Origin: Candidatus Sulfopaludibacter sp. SbA3
GTDB lineage: Bacteria > Pseudomonadota > Alphaproteobacteria > Caulobacterales > Hyphomonadaceae
Direction: 5' to 3'
Length of the DNA stretch: 64,000 nt
Assembly: GCA_945913285.1 (NCBI GenBank)
Contig: CAMEDD010000005.1
Location: 1 to 64,000 of the forward strand
Numbering within the stretch: position 1 is the stretch's first letter; every line of letters starts with the position of its first letter. Both the position numbers and the translations under genes were made by a program. A model generated the notes under the pieces. That model did no database searches. It was not told the origin of the DNA and saw nothing but the letters and a program-made list of their open reading frames with translations. Positions 42,870 through 53,468 of the stretch are shown here, one piece after another.

Positions 42870-44672
42870 ATGCGCCTCTGGATTGTCGGAGTGATTCTGT
42901 TGGTGCTGGTCGGCGCAGGCGCCGGCACAGCCTTCTTTCTCCTCCAGCCCAAGCCGTCGAAATACCATCCCCAGTTCGGCACGGACTGCACGGCGCTTCT
43001 GACCCCGGCGACGGTGAACGCGGTCGACTGCGTGCGCGTCCTGTTCGGCACCAATCGCGAGCTCGCGCTTGACGGCAATGAGCCGGGGCTCAATCAGGAA
43101 GCGGACGTCGAGGACGTGGAGTCGCGCAACGCGGGCCGGTTGAACCTCGGCCGCGCGGATGTCTGGCTGCCGAAACTCATTGAGGAGGGGGGCTCGCGCG
43201 ACCGGGGCGAGACGCCGATCCTCAATGGCCCCCCGCCGGAGCAGCCGGACGAACTCGCCAAGTATGTTTTCCTGACGCGCATCACCAAAGCAGGCACCGA
43301 CGCCTTCGTGACAGAGCTGGATCAGGCCGTGTCAGGCCGGCGCAGCGCGTCGGTTCTTCTGTTCGTGCACGGATTCAATACGCCGTTCGATGATGCGCTG
43401 ATCCGGTCGGCCCAACTTTCGGTTGACCTCTCGCGCCGCGGCGCCTTTGATGCCGGAGCACCGATGCTGTTCAGCTGGCCGTCGGCGGGCAAGGTGTCAC
43501 TCGACAATTATCGCGGCGATCAGGCCCGGTCGCTCGAAGCCGCGCCCTACCTCGAAGAATTCCTCGATCTCATCACCGAAAATGGGAAGATCAACCGGAT
43601 CAACATCGTCGCCCACTCGATGGGTAACCGGATCCTGACCGAGGCGCTTCAGTCCTACGCCAAGGATTATCTTGAACGGCACGGCCGGGACGATCTTGAG
43701 TTCCGGATCATTCTCGTCGCCGCTGATGTCGACCGTGACATCTTTGAAGCCACAACGGGTGTTCTCGATAACCTGCGCGCCAACGTGACGATCTACACCT
43801 CGGATGCCGACCGGGCGCTGCACGTGTCGGAAATCGTGAACAGCAAGCTGCGGCTGGGCGACACGAACGGCGACAAGCCATTCATCCGCGCCGATCCCTA
43901 TTATGAGACGGTGGACGCCACCGGCATCGCTACGGAACTGTTCGGGCTCGGCCATAACTATTATTCGGACAACCCGTTCATTCTCGGCGACATCCACTGC
44001 GCGATGGCCGAGGCGAATCCGGAACTGCGCGCACTTGAGCGCCGCCGCTATGGCAACATTCCCGATGGGTCTGAGTACTTCCGGCTGAACGCCAAGATCG
44101 ATCTGGGCGACAAGGAATGTTCCTTGTTCCGGGATGCCTTCCCTCTGACGGACGTCAGCGAGGCCCCAGAGCCGGTCTTTGCACCTGCGGCTGCGCCCGC
44201 TCCGCCTGTCAAGCGCAGCGCGCCGCGCAGTCAGGAATTGCCGCAGGTTGGGGCTGAGCCGCCACCGCCCGTGATTGTCGGTTCCAGTCCGCCGCCTGTC
44301 GCAGAACCGCCTCCGGCCCCACCTGCCATGGAAGCCAGACCAGAAGTTCCTCAACCGGTCGAGATCGTCCTGCAGGTTCCGGATCGTGAGGCGTTTAATG
44401 CCAGCATACTGGCCGAACAGCTCCGTCCGGCGCTGACTGAGGCGAGCCCGGTTTTGATCGAGATCAGGGCGTACACCAACGGCGAGGGAGAACGAGATGA
44501 CAATCTCGCGCTCAGTCAGCGCTGGGCAAACGCGCTTCGCGACCGTCTCGTGAGTGAGGGGATCGCGGCGGGTATCGTGTCGGCGACCGGCTTTGGCGAA
44601 GACATGCCGGCCGCGGACGACCCCGGTGCGATCGAGAATCAGCGGATCGTCGTGTTCATCCGGTATGAGTGA
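42870..44672 (+). CDS. DUF900-type alpha/beta hydrolase fused to an OmpA-like C-terminal domain
   Basis: 600 residues. An N-terminal signal-anchor helix (VGVILLVLVGAGAGTAFFLL) is followed by a DUF900 hydrolase (about 45-420): VRVLFGTNRE, LLFVHGFNTPFDDAL, the nucleophile Ser250 in VAHSMGNRILTEAL, and the His in GLGHNYYSDNP. A Pro/Ala/Glu linker of about 85 residues leads to a C-terminal domain (about 515-600) with IEIRAYTNGEGERDDNLALSQR and GFGEDMPAADD. This pattern is that of OmpA-like peptidoglycan-binding domains, with A-x-T-N-G in place of the usual G-H-T-D. It could tether an esterase to the cell wall. GGGGAG precedes the ATG. Confidence 0.75.
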   Translation: MRLWIVGVILLVLVGAGAGTAFFLLQPKPSKYHPQFGTDCTALLTPATVNAVDCVRVLFGTNRELALDGNEPGLNQEADVEDVESRNAGRLNLGRADVWLPKLIEEGGSRDRGETPILNGPPPEQPDELAKYVFLTRITKAGTDAFVTELDQAVSGRRSASVLLFVHGFNTPFDDALIRSAQLSVDLSRRGAFDAGAPMLFSWPSAGKVSLDNYRGDQARSLEAAPYLEEFLDLITENGKINRINIVAHSMGNRILTEALQSYAKDYLERHGRDDLEFRIILVAADVDRDIFEATTGVLDNLRANVTIYTSDADRALHVSEIVNSKLRLGDTNGDKPFIRADPYYETVDATGIATELFGLGHNYYSDNPFILGDIHCAMAEANPELRALERRRYGNIPDGSEYFRLNAKIDLGDKECSLFRDAFPLTDVSEAPEPVFAPAAAPAPPVKRSAPRSQELPQVGAEPPPPVIVGSSPPPVAEPPPAPPAMEARPEVPQPVEIVLQVPDREAFNASILAEQLRPALTEASPVLIEIRAYTNGEGERDDNLALSQRWANALRDRLVSEGIAAGIVSATGFGEDMPAADDPGAIENQRIVVFIRYE

Positions 44673-44678
44673 GGCAGA

Positions 44679-45143
44679 CTAGGTCGCTGCGCGCAGCATC
44701 CAGGCCGTCTTCTCGGCGATCTGCGCGCGCTGTGTGAACAGGTCGACCGTCACCGGATCATTGTTCTTCTCGGCCACCTTGATGCCGGCCTTTGCGGCCT
44801 TGCTTACGGCCTCGTGTCCGGCCGCCAGGTGTTTCACCATGTCGGCAGCTTCCGGCACGCCATTGTCCGGCTTGATCGTGGCATGTTCCAGCATTTCTCC
44901 GGAGGAGCCGGGCGCAAAGTGGCCGACGGCGCGAATGCGCTCGGCGATCAGGTCGAGGGCGAGCCAGAGCTCGTTGTATTGCGCCATGAACATGGTGTGC
45001 AGTTCATTGAAGCGCGGGCCGGTCACATTCCAGTGGTAGCCGTGTGTTTTGGTGTAGAGCGCGTAGGTCTCGCTCAGAAGCACCTTCAGGGCTTGCGCGG
45101 AGGATGTACGGGCCGTGTCGGTCAGTCCGATGTCGATAGACAT
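44679..45143 (-). CDS. dps: Dps family ferritin-like DNA-protecting protein
   Basis: 154-residue four-helix protein that forms 12-mers, binds iron at subunit interfaces and protects DNA. YALYTKTHGYHWNVTGPRFNELHTMFMAQYNELWLALDLIAERIRA has the Dps His, Asp and Glu ligands in their usual spacing (H-x11-D/E-x3-E type). The ATG at 45143 has AAAGGA nine bases upstream; the alternative start three codons earlier has almost no spacing. It is monocistronic. Confidence 0.9.
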   Translation of the reverse strand: MSIDIGLTDTARTSSAQALKVLLSETYALYTKTHGYHWNVTGPRFNELHTMFMAQYNELWLALDLIAERIRAVGHFAPGSSGEMLEHATIKPDNGVPEAADMVKHLAAGHEAVSKAAKAGIKVAEKNNDPVTVDLFTQRAQIAEKTAWMLRAAT

Positions 45144-45241
45144 GTCTTGCATCCTTTCAGGGTCGGTTCGCTTTGGCCGGATGCGGGGCGTTGGCCAGCA
45201 CCGTTCAAATCCGAAACGCGGCTCTGTCCGATTGGTTCCCT

Positions 45242-46564
<1,323 letters not shown>

Positions 46565-46677
46565 TTAAAGCCAGGGCGGCAAGTTTCAAGGAAGCTTTCG
46601 CGCAAACGTAAATTCTCAGGCGCATTTCATTCATCGGGGCGGGGACTTCGGGCCGTTGGGCGGGCCGGGAGGTCAGA

Positions 46678-46965
46678 ATGATACCTGGGATGTGGAAGGT
46701 GCGCCTCGACGCTGCGTTGAGCGCCGCCGCGCGCGACGTGGGCGACATGACGCGCCAGGCGCGGGTGTTCATTGCCAGCCTCGATACGGCCGAACGCCTG
46801 GTCCTGATCGGGCTTGCGCTGATCGGTGCGCTTTACCTGTTGCTGGACCAGTTTGACGCGGACAAGGACACAAAGCTGGCGAATGGCCGGTTCGTCGGGA
46901 TCCTGTTTGCTTTGACTGCCATCGCGACCGGCCTCGGCTGGGCGATCTCGGGCCGGAGTGCCTGA
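46678..46965 (+). CDS. Small two-helix membrane protein
   Basis: 95 residues with two transmembrane helices ([20 protein letters not shown] and [21 protein letters not shown]) joined by a short polar loop. A strong ribosome site, GGGAGG, precedes the ATG. It ends 40 bp before uvrC on the same strand and is likely co-transcribed with it. No family is recognised. Confidence 0.7.
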   Translation: MIPGMWKVRLDAALSAAARDVGDMTRQARVFIASLDTAERLVLIGLALIGALYLLLDQFDADKDTKLANGRFVGILFALTAIATGLGWAISGRSA

Positions 46966-47005
46966 CGCCCTTCCAGCACCTGCCCGGGTCGACTATCTCT
47001 GGGGC

Positions 47006-48880
47006 ATGAGCGAGAATCAGGCTGGCGCCGCGCCGCTGCGCGGGGTCGACGTCATCAAGGATAACCTGTCACGGCTGCCCTCCAGGCCGGGTGTGTACCG
47101 TATGTTCGGCGATGCCGACGAGGTCCTTTACGTGGGCAAGGCCCGCGACCTGAAGGCCCGCGTCTCTAACTATGTGCGTCTTGGTGGGCACACGCAGCGC
47201 ATTGCGCGAATGATCCTGCAGACGCGGCGGATGGAATTCGTCGTTACCGAAAGCGAGACCGAGGCGCTGCTCCTCGAGGCGAGCCTCGTCAAATCGCTGA
47301 AGCCGCGCTTCAACGTGCTGCTGCGCGACGACAAGTCGTTTCCCTATATCCTGATCCGCCGCAATCATGAGGCGCCGCAGATCAAGAAGTATCGTGGCTC
47401 CAAGCAGGACGAGGGCGATTATTTCGGCCCCTTCGCCAGCGCGGGAGCCGTGATGCGCACGCTCGACACGCTGCAGAAGGCCTTCCTGCTGCGCACATGC
47501 GAGGACAGCGTTTATTCCGCCCGCACGCGCCCCTGCATGCTGCACCAGATCAAGCGCTGCGCCGCGCCCTGCGTCGGGCTGATCTCACACGAGGACTATA
47601 CCGAACTCGCCAATGAAGCCGCCGACTTTTTGCGTGGCAAGGGCGCAGACCTTCAAAAGCGACTCGCCGCCGAAATGGAAGCCGCCGCCGAAGCGATGGA
47701 GTTTGAAAATGCGGCCCGTCTGCGCGACCGCATCCGCGCGCTGGCGCACGTGCGCGCCACGCAGGACGTGAACCCGGATGGCATCGAGGAAGCGGACGTC
47801 TTCGCGATCGCAGTGGATGGCGGCGTCTCCTGCGTGCAGGTCTTTTTCATCCGGGCAGGCCAGAACTGGGGCGCGACCGTTCACTTTCCCCGCCATGAGC
47901 GTGATCAGGGGGCGGAGGAAATCCTCGCCGCGTTCCTTGTCCAGTTCTACGACAAACGCCCACCGCCGCGCCTCATCCTCGTCAACGAGCTGCCCGAGCA
48001 GGCCGAGCTGATCGCCGAAGCGCTCAGCCTGAAAGCAGCGCGCAAGATCGAACTGCGCAGGCCCGAGCGCGGCGCCAAGCGCGACCTGCTCACGCAGGCG
48101 GAGCGGAACGCGGCCGAAGCGCTCACACGCAAGCTGTCAGAAACCGCCAGTCAGGAACGACTGCTGCTGGAAGTGCAGAAAGTCTTCGAGCTTCCGGAAG
48201 TTCCCGAACGCATTGAAGTCTACGACAACTCCCACATCCAGGGCACGAACGCGGTCGGCGGGATGGTCGTGGCGGGCCCTGAAGGTTTCCGCAAGCAGGC
48301 CTACCGGAAGTTCAATATCAAGGACATAGAGATCACGCCCGGTGATGATTTCGGCATGATGCGCGAAGTCATGCGCCGCCGTTTCGCCCGCGCGCTCAAG
48401 GAACGCGAAGCCGGCCATGACCATGACTGGCCGGACCTCGTGCTGATCGATGGCGGCCTCGGCCAGCTGAACGCCACGATCGAAACCCTCGCCGAACTTG
48501 GTCTGACCCCGGATGATGTCACTCTTGTCTCCATCGCCAAGGGCGTAGACCGGAATGCCGGCCGCGAGCAGTTCTTCCGACCCGGCCGCGCGCCCTTTAA
48601 GCTGCCGGAAAATGCGCCCGTCCTTTACTACCTCCAGCGCCTGCGCGATGAGGCCCACCGCTGGGCGATCGGCGCCCACCGCCAGAAGCGCGCCGCCGAA
48701 GCGGCCCGCTCGCCGCTCGACGAAATCGAGGGCATCGGCCCCACGCGTAAGAAAGCGCTGCTGCACCATTTCGGTTCCGCCCGCGGCGTCTCGCGCGCGA
48801 AGGTCGCTGACCTGATGCAGGTCGAAGGCGTGAACGAAGGCCTCGCCGTGCGCATCCACGGACATTTCAACGGCGGCTGA
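47006..48880 (+). CDS. uvrC: Excinuclease ABC subunit C
   Basis: 624 residues. The N-terminal GIY-YIG nuclease reads [30 protein letters not shown] domain lies near residue 215 ([29 protein letters not shown]). The RNase H-like second nuclease has [19 protein letters not shown] and [13 protein letters not shown]. Tandem helix-hairpin-helix motifs end the protein ([18 protein letters not shown]). It incises on both sides of DNA lesions with UvrAB. The ATG at 47006 is preferred over the upstream GTG. It is directly upstream of the tmRNA gene. Confidence 0.95.
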   Translation: MSENQAGAAPLRGVDVIKDNLSRLPSRPGVYRMFGDADEVLYVGKARDLKARVSNYVRLGGHTQRIARMILQTRRMEFVVTESETEALLLEASLVKSLKPRFNVLLRDDKSFPYILIRRNHEAPQIKKYRGSKQDEGDYFGPFASAGAVMRTLDTLQKAFLLRTCEDSVYSARTRPCMLHQIKRCAAPCVGLISHEDYTELANEAADFLRGKGADLQKRLAAEMEAAAEAMEFENAARLRDRIRALAHVRATQDVNPDGIEEADVFAIAVDGGVSCVQVFFIRAGQNWGATVHFPRHERDQGAEEILAAFLVQFYDKRPPPRLILVNELPEQAELIAEALSLKAARKIELRRPERGAKRDLLTQAERNAAEALTRKLSETASQERLLLEVQKVFELPEVPERIEVYDNSHIQGTNAVGGMVVAGPEGFRKQAYRKFNIKDIEITPGDDFGMMREVMRRRFARALKEREAGHDHDWPDLVLIDGGLGQLNATIETLAELGLTPDDVTLVSIAKGVDRNAGREQFFRPGRAPFKLPENAPVLYYLQRLRDEAHRWAIGAHRQKRAAEAARSPLDEIEGIGPTRKKALLHHFGSARGVSRAKVADLMQVEGVNEGLAVRIHGHFNGG

Positions 48881-48918
48881 CCCGTTAATGCCCCTTAACG
48901 TTATTGGGGCTTACGCCG

Positions 48919-49262
48919 GGGGTCCGGATCACCTATATTCAAAAGGTCTTCGGACTATGGCGATAAATGCGCGTGTAATAAGCGGCTCGGACCCGGGGGC
49001 GGTACCCGGCAGCTCCACCAAAAGACGGCTCGTGTAGCCGTTTCCTGATGGGGCTGAAATAGTGTCGACGGACGTGTAAAGACGAGGCTTTCGCTCGCTT
49101 GAGCTGCGTTAGAAGCTCAAAAGCAAATAGTTGCAAACGACAACTTTGCTGAGGGCGAACTGCTCGCCGCGTAAGCGGTGACGGTTTTTCCGACCTAAGT
49201 CCTCCGGTTTCAGACCCGGAGGCGGGGCCCGGGGGCGCCTGGCAACAGAAGCCCCCACTTTT
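48919..49262 (+). ncRNA. ssrA: Transfer-messenger RNA, circularly permuted two-piece form
   Basis: The acceptor piece ends in CAGCTCCACCA (49010-49020), whose CAGCTCC pairs with GGGGCTG (49050-49056) at the 5' end of the coding piece. This permuted order is the alphaproteobacterial arrangement. The tag frame starts at GCA 49133: A-N-D-N-F-A-E-G-E-L-L-A-A-TAA (stop 49172-49174), close to the Caulobacter tag. The acceptor T-arm is CCGGG-GGCGGTA-CCCGG, a T loop unlike canonical TTCRA. The 29-nt interval 49021-49049 would be excised. The ends given are approximate. tmRNA rescues stalled ribosomes and directs ClpXP degradation via SspB, whose gene is 5.6 kb downstream. Confidence 0.93.
49231..49262 (+). 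terminator. Rho-independent terminator of ssrA
   Basis: GGGGGC (49231-49236) pairs with GCCCCC (49251-49256), followed by ACTTTT. A further CCTCCGG/CCGGAGG hairpin (49200-49221) precedes it. Confidence 0.7.
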
Positions 49263-49277
49263 CCTGTCATTGTCAGC

Positions 49278-49949
49278 CTAAAGAAGGATCGTGCCCTTGC
49301 CGTCCTTCTCCATTGCGCGGATGTAGGACGGATATTCCCGCATTTGTTTCAGGAACCGGTGCGCGTTTGGATACGTGGCGGCGTCCATACCCGCGCGATG
49401 CGCGGCGAGTTCCATCGAATAGCCCATTACGATATCGGCCGCTGTCAGCGTGTCGCCAGCGAACCATTTCGACTGGCCGAGCGCCTTTTCGATCTCGCCC
49501 ATGAGCGCCCTGAGACGTGGCCCGAAGAAGGCGGCATCCAGCGCGCCGACCAGACCCTTCGCCACAGAGCGCACCAGGAAAGGCGAGCGCGTCGTCAGCG
49601 CCATCATGACGAACTTGTTGGTCAGGAGCGGTTGAAGACTGCCCTGCGAGGTGTGGAACCAGAAGAGATACGCCGCGCGGTTTGCCGCTCCGGGTTTCGG
49701 GCGCAGCGGGCTGTCGGGCTGGCCGTCGAGGATATAGTCGATGATGGCATTGGTTTCGGCGAGCGTCACGGCGCCATCGGTGATCACCGGCGCCGTGCCG
49801 AGCGGCGAGACAGCCTTATACGCCGCCGGCGCGAGGCGCGTATTTGGGTCACGGTCATAGAGCTTGATCTCGTAAGGCACGCCGAGTTCTTCGAGCAGCC
49901 ACAGGACCCGAATCGACTGGGATTTTTCCAGGTGGTGCAGCGTAATCAT
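49278..49949 (-). CDS. Glutathione S-transferase family protein
   Basis: 223 residues. The N-terminal thioredoxin-like domain begins MITLHHLEKSQSIRVLWLLEELGVPYE and has the cis-Pro/GSH-binding LGTAPVITDGAVTLAETNAIIDYI. The C-terminal helical domain contains WFAGDTLTAADIVMGY with the conserved N-capping Asp. The group resembles YfcG/beta-like bacterial GSTs. It may detoxify electrophiles or act as a peroxidase. It is monocistronic and convergent with ssrA. Confidence 0.9.
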   Translation of the reverse strand: MITLHHLEKSQSIRVLWLLEELGVPYEIKLYDRDPNTRLAPAAYKAVSPLGTAPVITDGAVTLAETNAIIDYILDGQPDSPLRPKPGAANRAAYLFWFHTSQGSLQPLLTNKFVMMALTTRSPFLVRSVAKGLVGALDAAFFGPRLRALMGEIEKALGQSKWFAGDTLTAADIVMGYSMELAAHRAGMDAATYPNAHRFLKQMREYPSYIRAMEKDGKGTILL

Positions 49950-50052
49950 GGACGTCCCTTCGTGCGGAAGTTGCTGCGCCCTACCTAAGGCAGGGCGCGC
50001 AGGTCGGCCAGTGCTTTTGCCGGAGCAGCCGCAGGCTGCACCCTTTCGCCGG

Positions 50053-52020
50053 TCAATTGGGCGGTTTTGGCCCCAGGATTTCCTGCAGGAAAAGGGTTTC
50101 TGCCTCGCGCTGCGCTTCCCGGTTCGATTTCTTGCGGAAGCCGTGACCTTCGTCCAGCGCCATCAGGAAGCCGGTCTTGACCCCGTTCGCCTTGACGGCC
50201 GCCAGGATCTGCTCGGCTTCAGTGTAAGGTACGCGCGGATCATTATAGCCCTGGATGATCAGCAGCGGCTTGGTGATCTTCGACGCATTCTTCAGCGGGG
50301 AAATCTGGTCGAAGAAGGCCGCGACCACGGGATCGCGTTCATCGCCGTATTCCACACGGCGCAGGTCGACCCGGTAGCCTTCTGTATTTCCCAGGAATGT
50401 TTTGAAGTCCGAGATGCCGACGATATCGACGCCGCCGGCCAGCCGGTCGCCATAGTCGATCATCGAAGCGAGCACCATGTAGCCGCCATACGAGCCGCCA
50501 TGCACGACGACTTTAGACGCTTCGAGCTGCGGCTGGGTGGCAATCCAGTCGAGCAGCGCGCCGATATCCTCGACGGACTTCTTCCGGTTCAGGCCATTGT
50601 CGAGTGACACATAGGTTTTTCCGTACCCCGACGAGCCGCGCACATTCGGCACGATGACCGCAATGCCCAGTTCCTTCGCCCAGTATTGATAGGTGGAGGA
50701 GAAGCCCGGGCGCGACTGGCTTTCCGGTCCGCCGTGAATGGAGATGATGACGGGGTGCGGGCCGTCGCCTTCCGGCATGTAGGCGAAGGCTGGGATGTCC
50801 ATGCCCTCTGCGTTCTTGTAGGCGAACACCTCGGGCGAAATGAAGGTCCCGGTATTGAGACCTCCGGTTTCGGCCTCCGTCCAGCGCGTAAGGTTCAGGG
50901 TCGCCGCGTCAAACGACCAGGCATCCGCCGGGCTCGTTGCGCCATTGAACGTGAAGCCGATCTGCGAACCGTTCGGCGAGAAGACGAGGCCGCTCGCGAT
51001 GCCCACTGGCAGGGTCGGGCCGGGACGGACCTGCCCGCTGGCCACATCCAGCAGCCGGATCGTGCCAAGCCCGTTCTCGTTGATCGTGAACGCCACGGTT
51101 TTCTCGTCGGGCGACAGGGTCCAGTCGGACACGTCCCAGCCGATCTTGTCGGTGTAGTTCTTGAGTTTGCCATCCTTCGAGATGCGCACGAGGTTCTGGA
51201 ACTCGCTGTCCTTGTCCGTGGCCGTCAGCACCGATCCATCCGGCAGCAGCGCAGCGCCGGAATAGGCGACGTCGTCGTCGGCGTTGATTTCGGTCAGCGT
51301 ACCGGTCGCCACGTCGAGGCTGTAGATGTGGCTTTTGGCAATCGATACATAGCGCTGCAGCAGCAGGGTCTTGCCGTCCGCCGACCAGTCCACCGGGCCA
51401 ATCGCGCCCTCGCCTTCGAGCAACACGCGGGCTGACGCCGGGTTGCCAATCATGATATCATTGTTCGGATCGCCGGCATTCGTGCGCGCCCACGCGACCT
51501 GCTTGCCATCGTCAGACCAGAGCGCGCTGCCATTGCGGGTGCCAGGCCCGGAGAATTGGGTGATCTCGCCCGTTTTCGAATCGAACCGGAAGGACTGGAA
51601 ATACTCGTCCCCGCCGCTGTCCTTGCCGAAAAGGAAGGCGCCCCCCTTGGGGCTCATGTCGGCGCCGCTCACGGCGTCCGTGTAGAACGTCAGCTGCCGG
51701 CGCGCGCCGCCGGGGAAGCGCACTTCATGGATCTGGCTGACATCGGCAAACCGCGTTGAGATGAGGATGCCGCCTTCGCCGGTCCAGTCCTGAAACCCGT
51801 GGCCGCGGACGTTCTCATAGCGCGCCAGACGCTCCTTCAGTTGTGGCGATGCAGCCGCAATCCCTTCGAAAACAAGGTTGCCGCGCGCCTCGCGGCCGGC
51901 TGCGGGCGAAGCAGCCTCAGTCGCGGCGGGCTTAGGCGTTGCTCCTGTTTGCGCACAAGCGACGAATGCCAGGGCGGACAGTCCGATGAGCAGGGGGCGG
52001 ATCGGCAGCGGGCTCGTCAT
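50053..52020 (-). CDS. S9-family prolyl oligopeptidase lipoprotein
   Basis: 655 residues. The signal peptide has lipobox AFVAC (Cys19), followed by an Ala/Glu linker, a beta-propeller from about 45 to 400 and a C-terminal alpha/beta hydrolase. The nucleophile elbow is VHGGSYGGYMVL, the Asp lies in IQGYNDPRVPYTEA and the His in LDEGHGFRKKSNR. ISIHGGPESQSRPGF forms the oxyanion region. It cleaves short peptides in the cell envelope. AAGGAG is six bases before the ATG at 52020, which rules out the closer ATG at 52026. Confidence 0.9.
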   Translation of the reverse strand: MTSPLPIRPLLIGLSALAFVACAQTGATPKPAATEAASPAAGREARGNLVFEGIAAASPQLKERLARYENVRGHGFQDWTGEGGILISTRFADVSQIHEVRFPGGARRQLTFYTDAVSGADMSPKGGAFLFGKDSGGDEYFQSFRFDSKTGEITQFSGPGTRNGSALWSDDGKQVAWARTNAGDPNNDIMIGNPASARVLLEGEGAIGPVDWSADGKTLLLQRYVSIAKSHIYSLDVATGTLTEINADDDVAYSGAALLPDGSVLTATDKDSEFQNLVRISKDGKLKNYTDKIGWDVSDWTLSPDEKTVAFTINENGLGTIRLLDVASGQVRPGPTLPVGIASGLVFSPNGSQIGFTFNGATSPADAWSFDAATLNLTRWTEAETGGLNTGTFISPEVFAYKNAEGMDIPAFAYMPEGDGPHPVIISIHGGPESQSRPGFSSTYQYWAKELGIAVIVPNVRGSSGYGKTYVSLDNGLNRKKSVEDIGALLDWIATQPQLEASKVVVHGGSYGGYMVLASMIDYGDRLAGGVDIVGISDFKTFLGNTEGYRVDLRRVEYGDERDPVVAAFFDQISPLKNASKITKPLLIIQGYNDPRVPYTEAEQILAAVKANGVKTGFLMALDEGHGFRKKSNREAQREAETLFLQEILGPKPPN

Positions 52021-52169
52021 GGGCATCTCCTTGGAGTTTTTCGTGTTCTCATTTTCTAGAGCGTTTGCGGCGCGCGTCACGCAAATTCGGGTGCGCGCCG
52101 TCACAAGTATGTGGCATTCGGGAACTAAGCCCGGCAAAGCCAATACTCGGTTCGCCAGCGGAGCAGACG

Positions 52170-53468
52170 ATGACACACCTTTTCAAGGCCCTCACAGCGG
52201 CTGCGTTGCTTCTTGCGGCCGGGTGCCAGCACCGCTCCACCGTCGATCCGGCGCCCGCCAGCGTTGCCGAAGCGCCGCCGCCCCGCGTTCTGCTGATCGG
52301 GCTGGACGGCCTTCAAACCGACATGCTGCAGCGCTGGGACGCGCCCCATCTCAAGGCCCTCGCCGCGCGCGGCGTGCGGGCCGAGGCGATGATCCCGGTG
52401 ATGCCGAGCGTCACGTTCGTCAACTTCTACTCCATCGCGACCGGCCTCTATCCTGAAGGCCACGGCATGGTCGCGAACAATCCGTACGATGCGTCCCTCA
52501 AGGCCCAGTTCGAGAACGCGACCGGCTCGCAGGAAGAACGTTGGTGGCAGGGTGAACCGATCTGGGTGACCGCTGAAAAACAGGGCCTGCCGACGGCCAT
52601 CATGTTCTGGCTGGGCTCGGAAGTCCCGCATCACGGCATTCGCCCCACGCGCTGGTCGCCCTATGAGCATGAAAAGCCTTACCAGGACCGCGTGAATGAA
52701 GTGCTCGGCTGGTATGATCTTCCGCAGGCGGAGCGTCCGGGCTTCGCCGCTGTCTACTTCGACCGCGTGGACACCGCAGGCCACTATTTCGGCCCGGACG
52801 CACCGGAGACCGAAGCCGCCTTGAAAGAAGTCGATGGCTTTGTCGGTCAACTGGTCGCGGGCCTAGAAGCACGCGGTCTGGTCGCCAGCACGACGATCAT
52901 CGTTGTCTCCGATCACGGCATGGCAAAGCTTGAGCCCACACAACTCATCGAAGTCGGCGCTCATCTGGACCTCAAAAGCCTCGTCGTCCCGCAGTTCACC
53001 GGACCCTATGGCGGCTCAGCGCAGCCATTCCTACAGATCTACGGCGAAGGCCCGGCACTGGAAGCGGCCTTTGAAGGCCTCAAGGACATCGATCCGCACG
53101 TGAGCGTCTGGCGCCGGGGCGAGATGCCTGCCCACTATCACTTCGATCATCCGGCCCGCGGCCCAGATCTCTTCGTCCTCGCCGATCCGGGGTGGGCCCT
53201 GCAGGCGGCCGATGTCGGCGGCTGGCGCGCGCCGATCCCCGGCATGCACGGCTATGACAATCTGGCCCCTGCAATGCAGGCAACCTTTATCGGTGCAGGA
53301 CCGATTTTCCCGGAAGGGCAGGTGGCGGGACCGTTCGAGAACGTGAACGTGTATTCCATGATCGCCTGCGCGCTCCGGATCGAGCCGGCGAAAACGAATG
53401 GTGATCCGGCGGTCGTCGCGGCCGTCACCGGTGGGCGTTGCCCGGCCTCGGCTCCGCCTCAGGAATAA
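52170..53468 (+). CDS. Ectonucleotide pyrophosphatase/phosphodiesterase (ENPP)-type lipoprotein
   Basis: 432 residues. Lipobox LLAAGC (Cys19). The alkaline-phosphatase-superfamily core has LLIGLDGLQ (metal Asp), the Thr nucleophile in MPSVTFVNFYSIATGLYPEGHG, DRVDTAGHYFGP, VVSDHGM and the C-terminal GMHGYDN. All zinc ligands expected of ENPPs are present. Substrates may be nucleotides or lysophospholipid/sphingolipid head groups. It is tethered to the membrane. Its 3' end overlaps the convergent PLP lyase gene by 10 bp. Confidence 0.88.
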   Translation: MTHLFKALTAAALLLAAGCQHRSTVDPAPASVAEAPPPRVLLIGLDGLQTDMLQRWDAPHLKALAARGVRAEAMIPVMPSVTFVNFYSIATGLYPEGHGMVANNPYDASLKAQFENATGSQEERWWQGEPIWVTAEKQGLPTAIMFWLGSEVPHHGIRPTRWSPYEHEKPYQDRVNEVLGWYDLPQAERPGFAAVYFDRVDTAGHYFGPDAPETEAALKEVDGFVGQLVAGLEARGLVASTTIIVVSDHGMAKLEPTQLIEVGAHLDLKSLVVPQFTGPYGGSAQPFLQIYGEGPALEAAFEGLKDIDPHVSVWRRGEMPAHYHFDHPARGPDLFVLADPGWALQAADVGGWRAPIPGMHGYDNLAPAMQATFIGAGPIFPEGQVAGPFENVNVYSMIACALRIEPAKTNGDPAVVAAVTGGRCPASAPPQE

